From the NCBI RefSeq assembly GCF_037975245.1, contig NC_092562.1, positions 9,899,001 through 9,963,000 of the forward strand: 64,000 bases of DNA. The letters run 5' to 3'. The position numbers were made by a program, and so were the translations under genes. The notes beneath the pieces were generated by a model. It was not told where the DNA came from. It searched no databases and saw nothing but the letters and a program-made list of their open reading frames with translations. Source of the stretch: Apostichopus japonicus (lineage: Eukaryota; Echinodermata; Holothuroidea; Aspidochirotida; Stichopodidae). This document shows, piece after piece, positions 52,201 through 61,200 of the stretch (the first letter of the stretch is position 1; every line of letters starts with the position of its first letter).

Positions 52201-55200
52201 TATGTGATGCTATGTGATGTTGCATTGACCTCAGAGATGTAAAGTCCAGATGCTCCTTGGTACCTTATCTGCTCTCTGTATTTTATTGTTGTTTCTTCTG
52301 ATGTGTTCCATTCTTGTCTTTTTCAGGTACCTGTGTTGATGGTATTAATGGCTTCACCTGTCAGTGTCCTCCTGGATTGACTGGTTCTACTTGTTCTGAG
52401 GTGAATAAACACAAACATTCTTTTCTCTCCCAAGTTACAGAGACAGTTGACTGTTATTGCAACTCAAGCCATTGTACTCCAGTTAGATACTTTTTGGGCA
52501 AAATGAGCAAAACTCCCCTCCACTCCACTCCCTCATCTCTTCCATTCCTTCCACCTCAGTTCACCATGATAATCAAGGGTAGAAGGTTACATTTTTACCT
52601 TTATAAAAAGCAAGTTTGATCTTGTGTATGCTTTCAAGCATTTTGTTCTCACACCATCTTTGATTCATCACTCGATTATCACCTTGTTTTCATTTCTATA
52701 TCCATGTGTTTTTCTGTTGCAGTATGTAGATGTCTGTGGCACGAACCTAAATCCCTGCAAGAACGGCGGGCTCTGTTGTCAGAGAGGGGTGCAAGATTGC
52801 CCTCCGACGATCCCCCTGGGCCAATACCAGTGCTATTGCCTGAATGGATTCAGTGGCGACCTCTGTCAGATAGAGATCGACGAGTGCATCGCATCGCAGG
52901 AACCGCCGTGTCAAAACAGAGGACAATGCATCGATGCTGCCGCGGGGTACAGGTGCGAGTGTCCGATGGGATACTCGGGAACCAGGTGCCAGATAGATCT
53001 ACCCTGCACCCCGGATCCGTGCCAGTTCGGTTCCTGTCAGACGGTCGGGGAAAGTTATCAGTGTATCTGTCGGCAAGGTTACAAGGGTACTGACTGCGAA
53101 CTGGAGGTACAGCCTTGCGATAGCTCTCCCTGTCTCCACGAGGGGGTATGTGCTAACGAGGGAAACAGCTACCGATGCGAATGTACTTTCCCTTACTCGG
53201 GGGATAATTGCGAGACCCAGTTGACTCCGTGCGACGACGGACCCTGTGTCAATGGCTTGTGTCTGGTGATAAACGATACGGCGTTTGCCTGTCAATGTTT
53301 CGATGGGTACCGAGGGGCACTGTGTGAGACCGAGGTACAGCCCTGTGACAGTTCACCTTGCGTTCGTGGATCCTGCACCGACCAGCTCAATAGCTTCGCC
53401 TGCGATTGTCCCGACGGTTTCACCGGCGACACATGCGGGATTGAAGTCCGCCCCTGTGACAGCAGCCCCTGCGTGACGGGAGTCTGTCTCAATCAGAACG
53501 ACACCTATGCCTGCATCTGTGGCGACCTCTACACTGGACTTAACTGCGAGACTAGAATTTTACCGTGTGACAGCAACCCGTGCGTGACGGGACGTTGTGT
53601 CGACCAGGAGGATGGGTATACCTGTGTGTGCCCGGAATCTTTCACCGGACGAGACTGCGACGTACCGATCCCACCTCTTCCCTGCGAGTCCAATCCGTGT
53701 CTGAATGCGGGGATCTGCAGCGACGTCGACGAGTTCACCTACCAGTGTCAGTGTACCGGCAGATTCGTAGGGAGCAGGTGTGAAACTGAGATCCCATTAC
53801 CGTGTCTAAGCGAACCATGCCTCAACAACGGAACCTGCTCAGAGAGTAGCACAGGGGTCTACACTTGCGCCTGTTCCGCACCCTTCACGGGGGATAGATG
53901 TCAGGTTGAACTTTCCGAACCTTGTATGAGTAATCCTTGCATGAACGATGCCTCGTGTATCAATGTGGGATTTGTTTCCTTCTTCTGTTCCTGCGTATCT
54001 CCATTTTACGGAACATTCTGCGAGCAGGAGGTAGTGTCTCCCTGTAGTAGCCAGCCGTGTGTGAATGGTGGTCTGTGTCTCAGTGATAGCCTGGAGTCAT
54101 ATGCATGTAGGTGTGAACTTCCGTTTCATAGTGACCGGTGTCAGCTTGAAATTACCGACCCATGTCTTAGTCAACCCTGTCAAAATGAAGGCATCTGCTC
54201 TAACAATGACTATCAATCGTTTTCCTGTCAGTGCGTATGGCCAAGTATCGGAGAAACGTGTACCGAACGAGCCCCAGATCCCTGTGAGAGCCAACCCTGT
54301 ATGCAGAATGCCACTTGCATCAATAATGACCATTCCTCGTACACCTGTAACTGCTCGCTGCCTTTCACAGGTAGCCGATGTGAGGATGAATTACCCGATC
54401 CATGTCAAAGTTCCCCCTGTATTAATAATGGAGTATGCCAAAATGTAGAGTACCAGTCATTCCTCTGTGACTGCTCGGTGCCGTACACAGGCATCACATG
54501 TCAAAACCTTCTCCCCGATCCGTGTTCTAGCCAACCGTGTCGGAATTCTGCTTCTTGCATCAATAACAACTATCAGTCGTATAACTGTACCTGTGTACCA
54601 CCGTACCTTGGAAGTGACTGCGAGTTTCTGCCTTCAAATCCGTGCAGCAGCTCCCCTTGTCAGAATGGCGGTGTCTGCACAGCAAGCCTGGATTTCTCTA
54701 CCTACTCCTGTGGTTGTAGTCTGCCTTTCTTTGGCAGTCGTTGTGAAGGTCAGCTGGAGGATCCCTGTAGTAGTAACCCCTGTCTGAATAATGGAATCTG
54801 CTCTAACGTAAATTACCAATCCTTCCAGTGTAACTGTTCTCTCCCTCATCGAGGAGTAAGATGTGAGATCCAGCTTCCAGATCCTTGCAACAGCCAACCG
54901 TGCTTCAACGGAGGTACCTGCGTCAACTTGCTGTTCGAGTCATTTCTATGTCAGTGTCCTCCCACCTTCGAAGGGAGTCTGTGTGAAGTGGAACCACAAA
55001 ACCCGTGCGACAGCCGACCGTGTGAGAACAACGGTATTTGTTCCAATCTAGATTCTACAAGGTTTTCTTGCGATTGTACTCTGCCGTACTTTGGTGAACT
55101 CTGCGAAAGTGTGACGCCGAATCCATGTGGCAGCCAACCTTGCCTAAACTCTGGGACATGCCTCAATAATAATTTTGTCTCTTTCCAATGTCTCTGTGAA

Positions 55201-58200
55201 AGCCCCTACTCTGGTGCACAATGCGAAGTAGTGGATGCATGTGCAAGTGAGCCGTGTTTAAACGGTGGTCTCTGCCTGGTGGGTAACAACAATATATACA
55301 GGTGTAACTGCCTCCCAGGGTTCCAGGGTGAAAGGTGTCAAATCTTACCTACTACTAATCCCTGTGCTACATCTCCTTGCCAGAATAATGGACTTTGTGT
55401 TGAAACAAATGATAGCTTCATCTGTGAATGCCTGGCAGGGTTTCTTGGCGATCTATGTACCGAGCAGGCTACGTCGTGTGACCCCGACCCTTGCCGGAAT
55501 GATGGACTCTGCTTGGAAGATGCCTTGGGTGAGTCAATCTGCTAGTTATGGTTACCGTGGCAATCAAAATCTGAGACTGTTCATGCCATTGGGGAACCGA
55601 TTGATGCTCGATGTGTGTGACACACCTGGTACTTAATAGAACAGTTCAGAGAGTAGTTAAGTGGTCAGATATTGTATAGCAGTTTCTAAGGCTTGAATTT
55701 TGTCTCTTGGTACTATGGTTACTAAAAACTTCTGTGAACAAAAAACTGGTATACATCTTTGCACTTCTACAGCAATTGCCCATTTTGATAGCATTTTGCA
55801 ATGTGATACCAGATAAATTATTTCCTGCTGTTCCTTGATGAAAGGAAAAAAAAATCAACAATAATATATTGTTATAATACAATGGATCCATACATTGTAG
55901 TTCACCTTTACAACAACTATTAACAATAAACGTTTAGTCATGTAGTTTGGTCAAGCTGTGTTAGACACATACAATGGTATAATCACACACACATCCATTG
56001 CATAGTATTGAGATATATATCACTGTAGCTATGCTAATTTTGTACTATTGTTGTTATTTTTTTGTCAAATGATCAAACATGACTGTGTGATGTAGTTTTG
56101 TGCAACTCTATATTAGACACATACAGTATGTGTATAGGCTAGATTGTCTCTTCATACATTACCTGTTGCAGTGTGTTTCAATAACAAGGGAGAATTGATG
56201 TCCTTTAGTCATAATAATAATAAACTTTTCCCTTTTGTTGACAGGTCCATTTTGCTTTTGTCCTGATGGGTTTGAAGGTATCTGGTGTGAGCTATCACAA
56301 GGAGTTTGCTTTCCGGAAGATCCTTGTCAAAATGGAGGTGTCTGCTGGGACATCAGAGGACAAGTAAGGAATATGATCTAATTGATTGATTAATTGAATC
56401 TAATTGATGTAGTTTCTTGTTTCTCTCTATTCATAAACATTGCGTCATTTTTCGGGGCATTTGGATGGAAATTGGTTGAGGATTTCATTTCATTTCATTT
56501 ATTTGTTTTTTCTCAATATACGGTACATAGTATGTCATACAAACGTTTACAGATATGAAATTGAGTATAAAGAGAAAGGAAGTGATCTAAAAACCTGAAA
56601 GGCTTATCGAGTAGAGCCACTCCCTAAAGTAGGAAAATAATTAAGTTATCAGTGTTAACGATATAAACAAACAAAGATTTCTAAACAGTATTATGGATCA
56701 ATAATCACTTATGTAAACCTCGCTTAATTGACGTTTAAAGGAACGTGGTGACTGAGAATCATTTTGTATATGATCATGATGATTAAGTAGATAATTCCAG
56801 CAAGTGTTTGCCCGATAACGTATACTCTGTTTACCCAGGTTACTATGGGGAAAAAGTCTATGTATGTGACCAGCCTGTCTTGTATTATAATCATGGATTT
56901 CCTTATTAACAGTGAATAAATTTTTACATGTGGGCGGATTATACCCATTAATAGAGCGATAAGCGAATGTAGCAAGATGAACTTTCACAAGGTCCGGTAA
57001 TTTCAGTAGCTTAAGTGAGGCCAATAATTTACTAGTATGATCGTTATAGTCGGCAGAAGATATATGTCGAATAGCCCTTTTTTGAAGTACAAAAAGTTTC
57101 TTAATGTTATAAGCAGCCGTGCCAGACCAAACTGTAATGCAATAAGTAAGGTGAGGATAAATTAAAGTAAAATATAAAGAACGAAGAATATGTTTTGGTA
57201 AGTAGTGCTTCAATTTGGAAAGAATCCCAACGCCTCGAGAAATATTTGTTGATATTGTATTTATGTGATCACGCCATGTCAGACCAGAATCAATAGTTAC
57301 CCCTAGTAAAGTGGTAAAACACACTTTTTTTAGACTACTACCATGCATCTGTATGTCAGACAGAATATTCCTATTCCTACCTTCATTGAAAACAACATAT
57401 TTTGTCTTACCTACATTTAAAGAAAGTTTGTTAGCTGAAAACCAAGCATGAAATTCATCAAGCACATGACAAATTCTAGCCCTCATTTCCACAGGATCCA
57501 AGCCAGAGAAAAAAATATTAGTATCATCAGCGAATGATATGATAGTACAATTATCTGACACATGACAAATATCATTTACATATATTATAAAAAGCAAGGG
57601 CCCCAATATAGATCCTTGTGGAACCCCACAAACAACATTCATGCAATCAGAATCCGTATGAAGACAATTTGTAAATTGTTTTCTGTTTGATAAATAGCTT
57701 CTAATCCAGTCTAGTCCTGTGCCTCTTATGCCATAATGTGACAATTTCATAAACAAAATACGGTGATCAATTGTATCAAACGCTTTGGACAAGTCCAAGA
57801 ATACACAGACGGAAATCCTTTTATTATCTATGGCATCATACAATACCTCCAAGGCCTCAGTCAAAGCAAGTTCGGTTGAGTGTCCTGGCCGATACCCATA
57901 TTGACTTTTGAACATAATATCATGTTTACTGATAAAATTATAAATACGATTATGAACTATTCTTTCAAAGATTTTAGAGAAGCCTGTTAGTACAGAAACT
58001 GGGCGATAATTACCTATAACATCGTGATCCCCTTTTTTAAATTAGGTTATAGATGGCTTAAAACTTTATTGTATTAATTCAAATTCAATTTTATTTCAGT
58101 ATGAAAAGTTTGATCATGCATCTTGTACTTTCATTAAACTTTAAATCCATTTATTTCTCGCTTGGACAGCTATTCTGTGATTGCCGGACTGGCTTCACAG

Positions 58201-61200
58201 GTGTTTTCTGTGAGCAGATGATCTCTGGTTGTGCAGCCAATCCCTGCGTCAGAGGATACTGTCTGGAAGATAGGAATGGGGACTTTGTCTGCAGGTAAAT
58301 TGAAGGATTAAAGCAGGAATCACGGATGTGTAATAATGATTGTGACAATGACAGGTCTTTTATGAATTGTATGCTAAAACTTTTGAAGGAATTAAGTTGA
58401 GACATTACAGTTTGTGTTACTAATCAGTATAACTATTCAGTGTATCCTTGACATAAAGGAGATAAAACTGACAAATCATAGTAAAACCAGTAGTGTAGTT
58501 GGTTACATTTGTACCTGGGATTCTCAGTAGGCAGCCTGCTAAAATGATTTCAACCTGGCCCCACAAAGAAAAGAATCGACCCAGAATTCCCATCTATGGT
58601 CCAACTCTGCACATTGCCCAATCTAGGTAAAGACAGAGGCCTAGTGAGGTTTTACATTCTGTCTGGCTCTTTGCTGTAATTACCAGTCTTTGTTTTACGT
58701 CCCTCTTTGTAAATTAATTGAGAACACCGCACATTAGACCCTTCAGATGTAATGCAGAAATATGGACATGTCGAATGAAATTGGGAATCGAATGCTGTAT
58801 TATTCACAAAGAGATACCATTTCCTAAATTTCACCCAGAACATATAACCCCCAAAAAATGTCTCTTGAATTTTGCAAACTTCACACAGTAGGAAAACATT
58901 CCAAAGCTTCCCATTAGACCAACGGTGAGACTTAAAAAAATTCAAATTGAAAGATGAAAGAGTGATATTGGAACCCACAGGAAGAGGTTTGATATTTAGT
59001 ATGGCAATTGGGTCTAGGATTGATGTAATAAATTTTTTACAATTGTTTAATGTTTTGATTTTCTCAATCTTCCTTGTAATTCTTAAATCATGTTAGTTTC
59101 ATTTGATTGCTAGACCAGGGAATAATCTAGTGTTCAAAGTTTGCATAGCACTTTTGAATTCTGTGAATATTTCTCTCATTGAAAGCTACAGCTCCTGTGT
59201 AGAATACTGCTTTATACATCTTGGCACATGTATAGCAACTTGTCCATTTTGTATAGTATTTTGCAGTCATACTGGATAAAATTATACCCTGTACGCTATT
59301 CTAACTCGCAACTTATTCAGAGGAAAGACCAATCTTTTAGTAATTTTGACCAAAAGAAAAGTGGATGAAGTGTTGCCAATGGCATTACGTAGGGGATGTT
59401 TAAGTAAAAAGAAATGAATCAGTTGTAATATTGTTTGCTGCCACCATATTGGATCAAACAATTTATTTACAGGACAGAAATTCTGTAACCCATTATGGCA
59501 TTATCTTATAGTCTTTGTGAAACTGTTCAGTTTAATGCTTTGCCAATAATGCAATTAAAATCTTGACCCAAAATTACTGCAATTTTTGAAACCCTTATTT
59601 TTGGTTATTTTACATTCAGATGCCCTCCTGGTTACACAGGGGATAGATGTGAATCTGCAGACCCCTGTACCTCTGGACCATGTCAGAACAGTGCCGTGTG
59701 CCGCTCTTCCCCTGATGGGTTTACCTGTGAATGCCAGCCGGGGTATTTTGGTACCTTTTGTGGCAACGTTGGTTCCGCCTGTCAGAACAACCCCTGCACA
59801 AATGGCGCCCTCTGCATTGCTACATCGGCAGATAATTTTACATGCCGATGCCTGCCAGGTGAGAATATGATAACACTAATTATGTTAGTGGTAAAGATTT
59901 TTGCTATTCTTAGTTTTTGCTTTTACCATTTCTTCTGCTGGTTTTCTTCTTATTGCACCAATTACAAAATTCCAAACCATCATTTCATTGTCAATTATGT
60001 TATAGATTGTCCAGAGGCATAAAAATGTGAAAAAAGCTTTTAAACCAAATAGAAAATCAAAGGTCTTTTGGGGGAGATAATGAATTTGTAACATCAACTC
60101 TCGTTTGTTTCTCCATGTTGAATGAAATATCAATCGTATTCGTTCATCGATGGATAGCCTGGAAAGATACTAACTTCAAAGTTTGAAGAATCGTCAACGA
60201 AACAACAACTGTGTTTAGCAGCATTTGAGCTCTGCTTTGCTTTAAGAATCACAATGTGAGGCATGAACACGGTGATTCTCAAAGCAAAGCCCAAATGACG
60301 CATGAACACACCATAGACAAATACAAGGGAATCTTTACTATTTCTGTTATCGTAGAGAACTTGTAGGTGGGTCAAATAATGGAGTGGAAGGTATTTACTC
60401 CCTACAGTGGCTTTGTTGTGATTTCGTACAAAAGAGCGATAAAAAGGCTCATTCCTGATGCTTGAAGTTTGATATTGAGAATATTGACCCTGTTGTTACT
60501 ATTAGTGGTATTTATATATGAAAGAAGTACGTTATGTATATTGAAACACATTTTGTGTTGAAGTGTGTTTATCTGGTTTAAATCATCTCTGAGTATGGAT
60601 CATCAACATTGTGACGTCTTTATATTTGGCAGGTTTCTCTGGAGCTAATTGTGAAATAAACGATAATGACTGCACAGGGTCCAGCTGTAGTAACGGCGGT
60701 ACCTGTGTCGACCAGGTCAACAGTTTCAGGTAGAAAGGAAATCTTTAAGAGATGTACAACACTTTGATATTAATTACAGCCTTAAGTCACTTAATCTTTG
60801 TGTACAGAAATTGTGTATGATACTTAATACTTGTGTATGATACTTAATACTTGTGTATGATACTTAATACTTGTGTATGATACTTAATACTTGTATAAGA
60901 AACTTAATACGTGTGTACGATACTTAATACTTGTGTACGATACTTAATACTTGTGTATGATACTTAATACTTATGTTTAATACTTATGTATAATACTTAA
61001 TACTTGTGTATGATACTTAATACTTGTGTAAGAAACTTAATACTTGTGTAAGAAACTTAATACTTGTGTACGATACTTAATACTTGTGTACGATACTTAA
61101 TACTTATGTATAATACTTAATACTTGTGTACGATACTTAATACTTATGTATAATACTTAATACTTGTGTATGGTACTTAATACTTGTGTATGATACTTAA

